A program made the translations under genes and the position numbers. A model generated the notes under the pieces. That model was not told the origin of the DNA. It made no database searches and saw only the letters and a list, made by a program, of their open reading frames with translations. From Prevotella sp. (lineage in GTDB: Bacteria; Bacteroidota; Bacteroidia; Bacteroidales; Bacteroidaceae), in contig JAEEVW010000004.1 of NCBI GenBank assembly GCA_016291085.1, forward strand, positions 1 through 64,000: DNA of 64,000 nt. Reading direction: 5' to 3'. Positions 42,362 through 50,959 of this stretch are shown in pieces (position 1 is the first letter of the stretch; every line of letters begins with the position of its first letter).

Positions 42362-43384
42362 ATGGGATTTTTTAGTTTTATTCAGGAGATAGCCATGGAC
42401 CTGGGAACGGCTAACACCATCATTATCAGTGATGATAAGATTGTGGTCGACGAGCCGTCAGTAGTAGCGCTGGACCGCCACACAGACAAGATGATTGCCG
42501 TGGGCGAGAAGGCCAAGATGATGTATGAGAAGACTCATGACAACATACGTACCGTTCGTCCGTTGCGAGACGGTGTGATTGCCGACTTCTCGGCCTGCGA
42601 GCAGATGATGCGCGGACTGATCAAGATGGTACATACAGGTCACCGTCTGTTCTCGCCATCGTTGCGCATGGTAATCGGTGTGCCCTCGGGTTCGACTGAA
42701 GTGGAGCTGCGCGCCGTGCGCGACTCAGCCGAGCATGCCGACGGACGTGATGTTTATCTGATTTTCGAGCCTATGGCAGCAGCAATCGGTATCGGTATCG
42801 ATGTGGAAGCTCCTGAGGGCAATATGATTGTCGATATCGGTGGCGGTTCTACGGAGATTGCTGTCATCTCGCTGGGTGGTATCGTATCGAACAACTCGAT
42901 TCGTACGGCTGGCGACGACTTGACTGCTGATATTCAAGAATACATGTCGCGCCAGCACAACGTGAAGGTGTCGGAGCGTATGGCAGAGCGCATCAAGATT
43001 GCTGTAGGTTCGGCTCTGACCGACCTGGGCGATGATGCTCCCGAAGACTACATCGTGCATGGCCCGAACCGTATCACTGCACTGCCTATGGAGGTTCCCG
43101 TATGCTATCAGGAGATTGCACACTGCTTGGACAAGACTGTGGCCAAGATTGAGAATGCCGTCCTGTCTGCGCTTGAGAACACGCCCCCTGAGCTGTATGC
43201 TGACATTGTGAAGAACGGTATCTGGCTGGCTGGCGGTGGTGCACTGCTTCGCGGACTGGACCGTCGTCTGGAAGGAAAGATCAACATTCCTTTCCACATT
43301 GCAGAAGACCCCTTGCACTCAGTGGCCAAGGGTGCTGGCATCGCACTGAAGAACGTGGACCGATTCTCATTCCTGATGAGATAA
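42362..43384 (+). CDS. mreB: rod-shape-determining actin MreB
   Basis: 340 residues. Bacterial actin that guides the elongasome for rod-shaped growth. Nucleotide-binding phosphate loops 'IAMDLGTANTIIISDDKIVVDEPSVVA' and 'GNMIVDIGGGSTEIAVISLGG' and the adenine loop 'GIWLAGGGALLRGLDRRL' are intact. Length is normal. The 27-nt spacer from purH is an A-rich array of GTAAAAA units with 7/8-bp spacing. It is followed after 7 nt by mreC. Confidence 0.96.
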   Translation: MGFFSFIQEIAMDLGTANTIIISDDKIVVDEPSVVALDRHTDKMIAVGEKAKMMYEKTHDNIRTVRPLRDGVIADFSACEQMMRGLIKMVHTGHRLFSPSLRMVIGVPSGSTEVELRAVRDSAEHADGRDVYLIFEPMAAAIGIGIDVEAPEGNMIVDIGGGSTEIAVISLGGIVSNNSIRTAGDDLTADIQEYMSRQHNVKVSERMAERIKIAVGSALTDLGDDAPEDYIVHGPNRITALPMEVPVCYQEIAHCLDKTVAKIENAVLSALENTPPELYADIVKNGIWLAGGGALLRGLDRRLEGKINIPFHIAEDPLHSVAKGAGIALKNVDRFSFLMR

Positions 43385-43391
43385 CCCCTCC

Positions 43392-44264
43392 ATGAAGAAC
43401 CTGCTGGAGTTTCTGAAAAACCACTTCCACTGGGCTCTCTTCGTATTGCTTGAAGTGCTGAGTGCTGTGCTGTTGTTTCAATACAACAACTACCAGAACA
43501 GCGTTTGGTTTACGACAGCCAACTGGGCTGTAGGAAAAGTGTACGAGGGAACCGCGTGGGTGGAGTCGTTTTTCTCATTGTCGAAAGTCAATGAGGACTT
43601 GACGCTTCGTAACTTTTATTTGGAGCGTCAGGTCACTCAGCTTCGCCGTCTGTATGACGAGGCTACGGCTCCTGAAGCAAGTGCTCAGGAACAACAGGAA
43701 ATAGAGAAACTTGCACAGTATAAGTTGATACCCGCCAAGGTGGTAACCAACGAACTGCACTTGTCGAACAACCTGATTACCATCAACAAAGGCGCTAAGG
43801 ATAGTGTGGAAGTTGGCATGGGTGTGGCCTGTGGGAAAGGCGTTGTCGGCGTGGTATTTCTAACGAGCGATCACTACAGCGTGGTGATTCCCGTGCTGAA
43901 CATGAAGTCGTCGCGCATCAGCTGTGCCATCCGCAATCGCGGATACTTCGGTGTGCTGCGCTGGGACGGCAAAGATGCTGGTATAGCGTATGTGGAGGAT
44001 ATCCCCCGCCATGCCCGATTCAAGCGAGGCGAATGGGTAGAAACCAACGGCTATTCGACAATCTTTCCCCCTGGCGTACTGGTGGGACAAATCAAACAGG
44101 TATATAACTCACGTGATGGACTATCGTATCGTCTACAGGTGCGGCTGTCAACTGATTTCGGCAACCTGCGCGACGTAGTGGTAATCAGCGACAAGTCGAT
44201 TGCCGAGCGCATGCGCATTATGCAGGCAGCAAGAGATTCACTGAAACTGAACGTGAGCGAGTGA
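43392..44264 (+). CDS. mreC: rod-shape-determining protein MreC
   Basis: 290 residues. Single N-terminal membrane helix (about 14-34), a coiled coil (about 70-110, 'LTLRNFYLERQVTQLRRLYDEA'), then the periplasmic beta domain with 'LSNNLITINKGAKDSVEVGMGVACGKGVVGVV' and 'TIFPPGVLVGQIKQV'. It links MreB and MreD to PBP2 in the elongasome. It starts 7 nt after mreB. Confidence 0.93.
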   Translation: MKNLLEFLKNHFHWALFVLLEVLSAVLLFQYNNYQNSVWFTTANWAVGKVYEGTAWVESFFSLSKVNEDLTLRNFYLERQVTQLRRLYDEATAPEASAQEQQEIEKLAQYKLIPAKVVTNELHLSNNLITINKGAKDSVEVGMGVACGKGVVGVVFLTSDHYSVVIPVLNMKSSRISCAIRNRGYFGVLRWDGKDAGIAYVEDIPRHARFKRGEWVETNGYSTIFPPGVLVGQIKQVYNSRDGLSYRLQVRLSTDFGNLRDVVVISDKSIAERMRIMQAARDSLKLNVSE

Positions 44265-44268
44265 AGAG

Positions 44269-44296
44269 AGTTGACAGTTGATAGTTGACAGTTGAG
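44269..44296. repeat. heptamer array (AGTTGAN)4 between mreC and mreD
   Basis: AGTTGAC, AGTTGAT, AGTTGAC, AGTTGAG in perfect 7-bp register, filling nearly the whole mreC-mreD spacer. Confidence 0.85.
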
Positions 44297-44300
44297 AAAT

Positions 44301-44804
44301 ATGAAAGCGGATATACTGAAACGGTTAGGGGTGTTTGTCATTTTCGTGCTGGCACAGGCTATTGTGCTGGGACGTATACACCTGTTCCATTATGCCACAC
44401 CGCTGCTATACATTTACTTCGTACTTAGCTTCGAGCGCAACCATCCGAAATGGGCCATCCTACTGTGGAGTTTCTTCATGGGACTCTTCGTCGATATTTT
44501 TGCTAATACACCAGGACTGGCTGCAGCATCGATGACGCTGATTGGCGCACTGCAACCCTACTATCTGGAACTCTTCGTACCTCGCGACTCGGCAGAAAAC
44601 ATGAAACCCAGTATTCAGACGCTGGGACCATCGAAATATTCTACCTATATCGTGCCGCTGACATTGCTCTACTGCATTGTGTTCTACTCGCTCGAATTCT
44701 TCAACTTCTTCAACTGGCTGCAATGGCTGTTCTGCGTAGTAGGCAGTGCGGCACTTACGTTAGGACTTATCTATACCTTCGAGATCTTCAAAAGCAGACA
44801 ATAG
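44301..44804 (+). CDS. mreD: rod-shape-determining protein MreD
   Basis: 167 residues from the ATG at 44301 (MKADILKRLG); the track's TTG at 44292 lies in the repeat array. About five membrane helices. 'HLFHYATPLLYIYFVLSFERNHPKWAILLWSFFMGLFVDIFANTPGLAAASMTLI' is typical of Bacteroidetes MreD, with the conserved 'GLFVDI...PGLAA'. It ends with its stop codon directly next to the mrdA ATG (0 nt gap), suggesting coupling. Confidence 0.85.
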   Translation: MKADILKRLGVFVIFVLAQAIVLGRIHLFHYATPLLYIYFVLSFERNHPKWAILLWSFFMGLFVDIFANTPGLAAASMTLIGALQPYYLELFVPRDSAENMKPSIQTLGPSKYSTYIVPLTLLYCIVFYSLEFFNFFNWLQWLFCVVGSAALTLGLIYTFEIFKSRQ

Positions 44805-46661
44805 ATGAAGGAGCACCGTTCGGATTATAGGCACTACGTCATCGGAGGTGTCGCCATCCTTATCGTGGCGGTATACATTGCCCGTCTGTTTCAGTTGCAG
44901 ATATCGAGTGACGACTACAAGAAGAGCGCGGACTCGAATGCATTCCTCAAGAAGATAGAATACCCCTCGCGAGGCGTTATCACCGACCGGAACGGCAAAT
45001 TGTTAGTGTATAACCAGCCCGCGTACGATATCATGGTGGTGATGAACGAGGCGAAAGACCACCTGGACACGCTGGAATTCTGTCAGGCCCTAAACATCAG
45101 TCGGCAAGAGTTTGACCGCAGGATGGAAAACATCAAGGACCGCGGCAAGAATCCAGGCTATTCGCGCTTTACGCAACAAATCTTCATGAGCCAACTGTCG
45201 GACAAGGACTTCTCGGTCTTTCAGGAGAAGATGTTCCGTTTTCCCGGCTTCTACGTCCAGCGACGAACCATCCGCCAATACCAGTATCCGCTGGCTGCCC
45301 ACGTATTAGGCGACATTGCGGAAGTGTCGCAAGGCGATATTGAAGCCGACGACTACTACCAACCTGGTGACTACATTGGCAAGCTGGGCATTGAGCGCAG
45401 CTACGAGAAACAGTTGCGAGGCGAGAAAGGTATACAGATTCTGTTGCGCGACGCCCATGGCCGTGTACAGGGACGCTATCAGAACGGACGATTCGACCGC
45501 CGCCCTGTGGCAGGCAAGAATCTGAAACTGGGTATTGACGTTGAACTGCAGGCGCTGGGCGAACGGCTGATGGAAGGCAAGATAGGCTCCATCGTGGCCA
45601 TCGAGCCGTCAACGGGCGAGGTACTCTGTATGGTGTCGTCACCCTCTTACGATCCTCGTATGATGGTAGGTCGCCAGCGTTCTAAAAGCCACCACCAACT
45701 GAGCCAGAACGTGTGGAAGCCGTTGTTGAACAGAAGCATCATGGGACAGTATCCACCTGGATCAACGTTCAAGACCACACAGGGCCTGACATTTATGTCG
45801 GAAGGCATTCTGCACCCCACACATACCGCGTACCCGTGCGGACACGGATTCAACTACAAGGGTTTGCACGTAGGCTGTCACGGGCATGCCTCGCCACTGC
45901 CCTTAGTGCCGGCATTGTCGACGTCGTGCAACGGATATTTCTGTTGGGGACTCTACTACATGATCAACCAACACGTCTCAAAATACGGCTCCGTACAGAA
46001 CGCCATGGACAAATGGCGCGACTACATGGTGTCGATGGGATTCGGTTATAAACTGGGCGTAGACCTGCCTGGCGAGAAACGAGGACTCATTCCCAACTCG
46101 AAATTCTACGATAAAGCGTATAAGGGTTCTTGGAACGGACTGACCATCATCTCTATCGCCATCGGACAGGGCGAGGTGAACGCCACCCCACTTCAGATTG
46201 CCAACCTGGGAGCGACGATAGCCAACCGGGGATGGTTCATTACGCCCCACGTCGTGAAGCAGGTACAAGGTGAAAAACTGGACACCACCTATACACGACG
46301 TCGTTACACGATGGCCAAGCGCGATGCATATGACTATGTGGTACAGGGTATGAGGGCATCGGCTACGGGCGGAACGTGCAAGGCGCTGGCTCACTACGAC
46401 TTTATGGCGTGCGGCAAGACGGGTACGGCGCAAAACCGCGGTCACGACCACTCGGTATTCATGGGTTTTGCACCGATGGACAAGCCCAAGATCGCTGTTG
46501 CCGTCTATGTGGAGAACGGTGGCTGGGGCGCTACATATGGTGTTCCTCTGGGGGGACTGATTATGGAACAGTATATCAACGGAAAACTTTCAGAAGCCTC
46601 GCAGAAGAAGGCTGATGAATTCCAACACAAACATATTTCGTATGGCACGACGAGCAGATAA
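44805..46661 (+). CDS. mrdA: penicillin-binding protein 2, elongation transpeptidase
   Basis: 618 residues. Class B PBP cross-linking peptidoglycan during side-wall growth. One N-terminal membrane helix (about 9-29), dimerisation/pedestal domain with 'YPSRGVITDRNGKLLVYNQPAYDI', transpeptidase domain with nucleophile Ser320 in 'YPPGSTFKTTQGL', the second motif 'STSCNGYF' (SxN) and Lys538 in 'ACGKTGTAQNRG'. Length fits PBP2. Its 3' end overlaps rodA by 20 nt. Confidence 0.95.
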   Translation: MKEHRSDYRHYVIGGVAILIVAVYIARLFQLQISSDDYKKSADSNAFLKKIEYPSRGVITDRNGKLLVYNQPAYDIMVVMNEAKDHLDTLEFCQALNISRQEFDRRMENIKDRGKNPGYSRFTQQIFMSQLSDKDFSVFQEKMFRFPGFYVQRRTIRQYQYPLAAHVLGDIAEVSQGDIEADDYYQPGDYIGKLGIERSYEKQLRGEKGIQILLRDAHGRVQGRYQNGRFDRRPVAGKNLKLGIDVELQALGERLMEGKIGSIVAIEPSTGEVLCMVSSPSYDPRMMVGRQRSKSHHQLSQNVWKPLLNRSIMGQYPPGSTFKTTQGLTFMSEGILHPTHTAYPCGHGFNYKGLHVGCHGHASPLPLVPALSTSCNGYFCWGLYYMINQHVSKYGSVQNAMDKWRDYMVSMGFGYKLGVDLPGEKRGLIPNSKFYDKAYKGSWNGLTIISIAIGQGEVNATPLQIANLGATIANRGWFITPHVVKQVQGEKLDTTYTRRRYTMAKRDAYDYVVQGMRASATGGTCKALAHYDFMACGKTGTAQNRGHDHSVFMGFAPMDKPKIAVAVYVENGGWGATYGVPLGGLIMEQYINGKLSEASQKKADEFQHKHISYGTTSR

Positions 46662-48105
46662 ACAACCAAGCGTTCTGAGGAGCATCGACTGGTGGACGAT
46701 AGCTATCTATATCGCCCTGCTTTCCTTCGGATGGATCAGCGTTTGCGGAGCCAGCTACTCGTATGGAGAGACGGATATCTTCAGCCTGTCGACACGTTCT
46801 GGTATGCAGATAGTATGGATAGGGACAAGTATCGTGCTGGGATTTGTCATCGTCATGCTCGACGACAGGTTCTACGACACCTTCGCATACATCATCTATG
46901 CCCTATTGCTACTGTTGCTATTTGCCACGATATTCAATCCACACAGCATCAAAGGCTCACGATCATGGCTCGTACTGGGTCCCCTGCGACTGCAACCGGC
47001 GGAGTTTGCCAAATTCGCCACCGCACTGGCGTTGGCCAAGTTCATGTCGGTATATGGCTATAACATCAACCAGACGAAACACTTCGTGGCCACACTGGCA
47101 CTTATCCTGATGCCGATGATATGCATCGTACTGCAAAGGGAAACGGGCTCTGCACTAGTCTATCTGGCGTTTTTCCTGATGTTCTATCGCGAGGGGATGC
47201 CTGGATCCATCCTATTTACAGGAGTGGCGCTGGTGGTCTATTTTGTAGTGGGCATCCGCTTTGCCGACGTCCACATGGGCGCTGCGGGAGTGACGAGTGT
47301 GGGCAAGTTTGCCGTCATGCTGCTTATCCAGATTTTCTCGATAGGCATGATATGGGTGTATTGCAACCAACGGACAGCCTTGCGACTATTCTTGTATTGC
47401 ATGGGCATCACGCTGGCCTCGCTGCTACTGTTGCAACTGCCTTTCGACATTGTCTATATCCAACTGGCCGCGACACTCATCCTTGTGGGGTATTGCATCT
47501 GGGAGGGGCTGGGAACACGCATCCGCTCCTATTTCTTCATCGCCCTGTTTGCCGTGGGTTCTGTGGGTTTCTTCTACGGAGCCGACTTCATCATGCAAAA
47601 CGTGATGGAGCCCCACCAGCGCTCGCGTATCAACGTACTGCTGGGACTGGACGAAGACCTGCGCGGTGCAGGCTATAACGTGCACCAGTCGGAGATTGCC
47701 ATCGGATCGGGAGGTCTCGAGGGAAAAGGATTCCTGAATGGTACCCAAACGAAACTGAAGTTCGTTCCTGAGCAGGACACCGACTTCATCTTCTGTACCG
47801 TTGGCGAGGAAGAGGGTTTCCTGGGGTCTGCCGCTGTGCTGCTATTGTTCCTGGCATTGATACTAAGGCTCATCTACCTGTCGGAACGGCAACTGCTGCG
47901 TTTTAACAGAGTCTATGGATACTGCGTGCTGTCCGTCTTCCTGTTCCATCTCTTCATCAATGTGGGCATGGTGCTGGGACTGACACCTGTGATTGGTATT
48001 CCCCTGCCGTTCTTCAGCTATGGAGGATCGTCGCTATGGGGATTCACCTTCCTGCTATTCATCTTCCTGCGTCTCGACGCCAACCGCAACCTGACGCGTT
48101 CATAG
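46642..48105 (+). CDS. rodA: SEDS-family peptidoglycan glycosyltransferase RodA
   Basis: 487 residues from the ATG at 46642 (MARRADKQPSVLRSIDWW). The track start at 46615 would overlap mrdA by 47 nt; the chosen one overlaps by 20 nt and fits RodA starts. About ten membrane helices. SEDS hallmarks: 'KGSRSWLVLGPLRLQPAEFAKFATALALAKFM', 'VLQRETGSALVYLAFFLMFYREG', 'PEQDTDFIFCTVGEEEGFLG' and 'GLTPVIGIPLPFFSYGGSSLW'. It polymerises glycan strands with PBP2. Its stop abuts the convergent gldH stop with no gap. Confidence 0.95.
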   Translation: MARRADKQPSVLRSIDWWTIAIYIALLSFGWISVCGASYSYGETDIFSLSTRSGMQIVWIGTSIVLGFVIVMLDDRFYDTFAYIIYALLLLLLFATIFNPHSIKGSRSWLVLGPLRLQPAEFAKFATALALAKFMSVYGYNINQTKHFVATLALILMPMICIVLQRETGSALVYLAFFLMFYREGMPGSILFTGVALVVYFVVGIRFADVHMGAAGVTSVGKFAVMLLIQIFSIGMIWVYCNQRTALRLFLYCMGITLASLLLLQLPFDIVYIQLAATLILVGYCIWEGLGTRIRSYFFIALFAVGSVGFFYGADFIMQNVMEPHQRSRINVLLGLDEDLRGAGYNVHQSEIAIGSGGLEGKGFLNGTQTKLKFVPEQDTDFIFCTVGEEEGFLGSAAVLLLFLALILRLIYLSERQLLRFNRVYGYCVLSVFLFHLFINVGMVLGLTPVIGIPLPFFSYGGSSLWGFTFLLFIFLRLDANRNLTRS

Positions 48106-48585
48106 TCAGTGGCGCCTGACAAGTCGCAAACCGACGTCAGCTATGCCAGGCAGGATATCGCGTTTCATATCGTGCCGGACAGACACATAAAGCCGGGCGC
48201 CCTCCTGCAAATCCACCGTCGACAAGGGGAAGAGGTATTGAGATTGGCTTAAGCCCCTACCCTCCGCATTGCCTCGCTCGTCAATCAGGTTACACGCAAG
48301 GGTGTCAACATGCAGCAACTGCTTCGATTCGTTTTTCTGTTCCACAATCAGCGTCAAGCCCGTAAACGGATATTCGCCACCGATGCGCAGTCCGATATCC
48401 TCCTGATAGTGCCCTGACACCGTCACCGGACCGACAACAAACGACAACGTATCGTTCTTGTCCCAACCAGCCATGGGGGTATGCTCGTAGTGATAATAAA
48501 CGGTCTTCTCGTTACAGGCCGTCATCAGCACACCACACAATGCCAAAGCCACTATATATAATAAGGTATGCTTACTGTTTGCCAT
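48106..48585 (-). CDS. gldH: GldH-family lipoprotein
   Basis: 159 residues from the ATG at 48585 (MANSKHTLLYIVALALCGVLMTAC), giving a lipobox Cys; the track's longer start lies inside the upstream gene. Body motifs 'YYHYEHTPMAGWDKNDTLSF', 'GGEYPFTGLTLIVEQ' and 'VRHDMKRDILPGIADVGLRL' match GldH. In gliding Flavobacteria GldH is needed for motility; Prevotella does not glide, so here it probably has a general envelope role. The start overlaps the PSP1-domain gene by 14 nt. The holB-PSP1-gldH order is conserved in Bacteroidales as far as I recall. Confidence 0.85.
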   Translation of the reverse strand: MANSKHTLLYIVALALCGVLMTACNEKTVYYHYEHTPMAGWDKNDTLSFVVGPVTVSGHYQEDIGLRIGGEYPFTGLTLIVEQKNESKQLLHVDTLACNLIDERGNAEGRGLSQSQYLFPLSTVDLQEGARLYVSVRHDMKRDILPGIADVGLRLVRRH

Positions 48586-49696
48586 CTTTGGGTTGGGCAG
48601 GCTTTTTGGACTTCTTCTTTTTCTTCTTTTTGGCACGATCGAAACGGGCGATATTCTCTTGAGTAGCCAAATCGATGGGACCTTGAGGAGCTTTCTTCCC
48701 ACTATCTTCCAGCAACGAGATGGGTTTCTCGCCCTTGCGGTTCATCTCGATAATCTGTTTGGCCCGCTCGGAAGGAATGGTCTCCAGATTGGCAGCAATA
48801 TTCTTGTCTGTCGAATAAGTAATAAGACCTGCCAGGATATCAGCCTTGAAATAATAGTAGTCAGCATCCTGCGTCTGCAGCACGGCCTCCTTAGACGGCA
48901 ACTTTCGACTTGCCTCGACATAGTTGTCGACCTCATAGTTCAGACAACACTTCAGCTTGGCACACATGCCAGCCAATTTCTGAGGATTCAAGGAGATGTC
49001 CTGGAAACGAGCTGACGACGTGCCTACGGAAACGAAATTCTTCATCCACGTAGCACAGCACAACTCGCGTCCACAGGGGCCTGTACCGCCAATAAGACCA
49101 GCCTCCTGGCGCGCACCAATCTGCTTCATCTCGACACGGATATGGAATGCTGCTGCCAAATCCTTAATCAACTGGCGGAAATCGACACGTTCGTCGGCAA
49201 TATAGTAGAAAATGGCTTTCTGTCCGTCGCCCTGATACTCTACGTCGCCTATCTTCATCTTCAGGCCCAGGCCCTTGGCTATCTGACGACTCTCAATCAT
49301 CGTCGAATGCTCGCGCTGCTTGGCTTCCTTGTATTTATCGATATCCATCGGACGAGCCAGACGATAGATGCGACGGATGTCGTCAGCACTCTTCAGATTG
49401 GCCTTTTTAATCTGCATATGCACCAGACGGCCCGTCAGCGTCACCACACCGATGTCGTGTCCGGGATTGGCTTCTACTGCCACGATGTCGCCCTTATGCA
49501 GGGGCAGATTGTTCACATTATGGTAATATCCCTTGCGCGTATGCTTGAACTGCACCTCGACCAGGTCGGTAGTATCAGCATTTCCTGGTACATCGGCCAG
49601 CCAGTCGTAGGTATTCAACTGACGATCCTGACGGCCTACACCATATTTGCACAGGCCGCGGTCGCAACCAGTCATTATATCTAAGTCTTTTTCCAT
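48572..49696 (-). CDS. PSP1-domain (RicT/YaaT-like) regulatory protein
   Basis: 374 residues. PSP1 C-terminal domain with the Cys cluster 'GPCGRELCCATWMKNF' and 'KLAGMCAKLKCCLNYEVDNY'. In Bacillus RicT and its partners ligate Fe-S clusters and assist RNA maturation; the Bacteroidetes role is not defined. A very basic C-terminus (KKKKKKSKKPAQPKDGKQ) follows, which might bind nucleic acid. The N-terminus 'TGCDRGLCKYGVG' adds further Cys. It is 49 nt downstream of holB, separated by an 8-bp repeat array, and overlaps gldH. Confidence 0.85.
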   Translation of the reverse strand: MEKDLDIMTGCDRGLCKYGVGRQDRQLNTYDWLADVPGNADTTDLVEVQFKHTRKGYYHNVNNLPLHKGDIVAVEANPGHDIGVVTLTGRLVHMQIKKANLKSADDIRRIYRLARPMDIDKYKEAKQREHSTMIESRQIAKGLGLKMKIGDVEYQGDGQKAIFYYIADERVDFRQLIKDLAAAFHIRVEMKQIGARQEAGLIGGTGPCGRELCCATWMKNFVSVGTSSARFQDISLNPQKLAGMCAKLKCCLNYEVDNYVEASRKLPSKEAVLQTQDADYYYFKADILAGLITYSTDKNIAANLETIPSERAKQIIEMNRKGEKPISLLEDSGKKAPQGPIDLATQENIARFDRAKKKKKKKSKKPAQPKDGKQ

Positions 49697-49702
49697 ATTT
49701 TT

Positions 49703-49750
49703 TCGTTATTACGATATTTCGTTATTCCGTTATTCGGTTATTTCGTTATT
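49703..49750. repeat. octamer array (NCGTTATT)6 between holB and the PSP1 gene
   Basis: Six 8-bp units TCGTTATT, ACGATATT, TCGTTATT, CCGTTATT, CGGTTATT, TCGTTATT in exact register. The last unit contains the holB stop codon. Confidence 0.85.
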
Positions 49751-50855
49751 TCTGAATCAGCAGCACAATCATCTGCAGGGCCAGGTCGAAGAACACTATC
49801 TTGGCATTGGCATTCTGCCCGATGTCGCGAATGGCTTTGTTGATGAGATCTGTGATTGGCAGGATATTGGCCTCGTTGATGAAGCGGGCAAAATTGCGGG
49901 CGAAATCCTCTTCACGCTGAGTCATGTAGCAGAGTTCCTCCTGACGGAAGTTATACATGAAGTTCTCACGAACCAGCCGCAAAAAATAGTCCAAGAAGCG
50001 TTTCTGTTTCTCGCGCCCCATGCCTGCCATGCGCTCCGACCATGTCTTCAGGTCTTTCACTTTGCGCTGGTAGGCCAGTCGCATCAGCGTCTGGAACATG
50101 TCCAGGAACAACTCATTCTCAGAATCGGTACTCAGCATTTCCAATGCCTTCAGCCAACTGCCATTGGCCATACGGCTAATACGACGGGCGACATCCTCGG
50201 TCAGGCCGCGCTTCTCCATCAATGCCTGAAGGACATCCTCATCAGCAATCTTCTTGACATCGATACGCTGTACACGGCTCCGAATGGTTTCCAGCAACTT
50301 GTCGGGTTCCTCGCAAACCATGATGAACACCGTCTGCGAAGGGGGTTCTTCCAAGAGTTTCAGGATTTTGTTAGCGCACTCGGTGTTCATACGCTCTGGC
50401 AACCAGATCACACTGACCTTATAGCCGCCCTGACTGGATTTCAACGACAGCTTACGGATCAGTTCGTCGCTCTCACCGGCCGTAATGATGGCCTGCTGGT
50501 TCTCACCACCCATCATTTCCAGCCACTCGTTCATCGTAAAGAAAGGGCCAGCGGTGATGAGTTCATGCCATTCGCGGGCAAAATCATCACTGACAGGCTT
50601 GTGATCAGCACTCATAGAGGGCAGCTTGATCGTAGGATAGGTGAAATGCAAATCAGGATGCTCTAATTTGCGTAGCATCGCCACATCATTGGCAGTACGG
50701 CTCAACAGTTGTGTAGCGAAACCAAGGGCAAGTGCCTTCTTGCCACACCCCACCGGCCCACAGAGCATAAGGGCATGTGGCAGACGGTCTTCACTGACCA
50801 TCTGCTCCAGGCGCTGACGCACCTCTTGCTGTCCGATTACCTGCTCAAAAGCCAT
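49746..50855 (-). CDS. holB: DNA polymerase III delta' subunit (clamp loader)
   Basis: 369 residues from the ATG at 50855 (MAFEQVIGQQEVRQRLEQM). The track's 13-residue extension would lie upstream of the promoter -7 element and is rejected. 'HALMLCGPVGCGKKALALGFA' is a P-loop-like site, 'VSVIWLPERMNTECANKILKLLEEPPSQTVFIMV' includes the delta'-like sensor region. It loads the beta clamp on DNA. The first zinc-binding Cys set of E. coli delta' is not obvious, which is common in Bacteroidetes. It heads a three-gene run with PSP1 and gldH. Confidence 0.88.
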   Translation of the reverse strand: MAFEQVIGQQEVRQRLEQMVSEDRLPHALMLCGPVGCGKKALALGFATQLLSRTANDVAMLRKLEHPDLHFTYPTIKLPSMSADHKPVSDDFAREWHELITAGPFFTMNEWLEMMGGENQQAIITAGESDELIRKLSLKSSQGGYKVSVIWLPERMNTECANKILKLLEEPPSQTVFIMVCEEPDKLLETIRSRVQRIDVKKIADEDVLQALMEKRGLTEDVARRISRMANGSWLKALEMLSTDSENELFLDMFQTLMRLAYQRKVKDLKTWSERMAGMGREKQKRFLDYFLRLVRENFMYNFRQEELCYMTQREEDFARNFARFINEANILPITDLINKAIRDIGQNANAKIVFFDLALQMIVLLIQK

Positions 50856-50863
50856 TTTCTGTG

Positions 50864-50871
50864 CAAAATTA
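50864..50871 (-). promoter_or_regulatory. holB -7 element
   Basis: Minus-strand TAATTTTG ending 8 nt from the holB ATG. It implies an almost leaderless mRNA and decides the choice of start codon. Confidence 0.5.
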
Positions 50872-50915
50872 GTTAAAAAGTGTGGTATTCGCAAGATAAT
50901 TTCAAAGAAAAACGT

Positions 50916-50923
50916 TACTTTTG
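50916..50923 (+). promoter_or_regulatory. sugar-porter gene -7 element
   Basis: TACTTTTG, 36 nt upstream of the ATG. The -33 position (CAAG) does not fit, so only the -7 element is supported. Confidence 0.5.
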
Positions 50924-50959
50924 TAATCTGTTAACGAAAACTAACTAAAATCATAGGAT

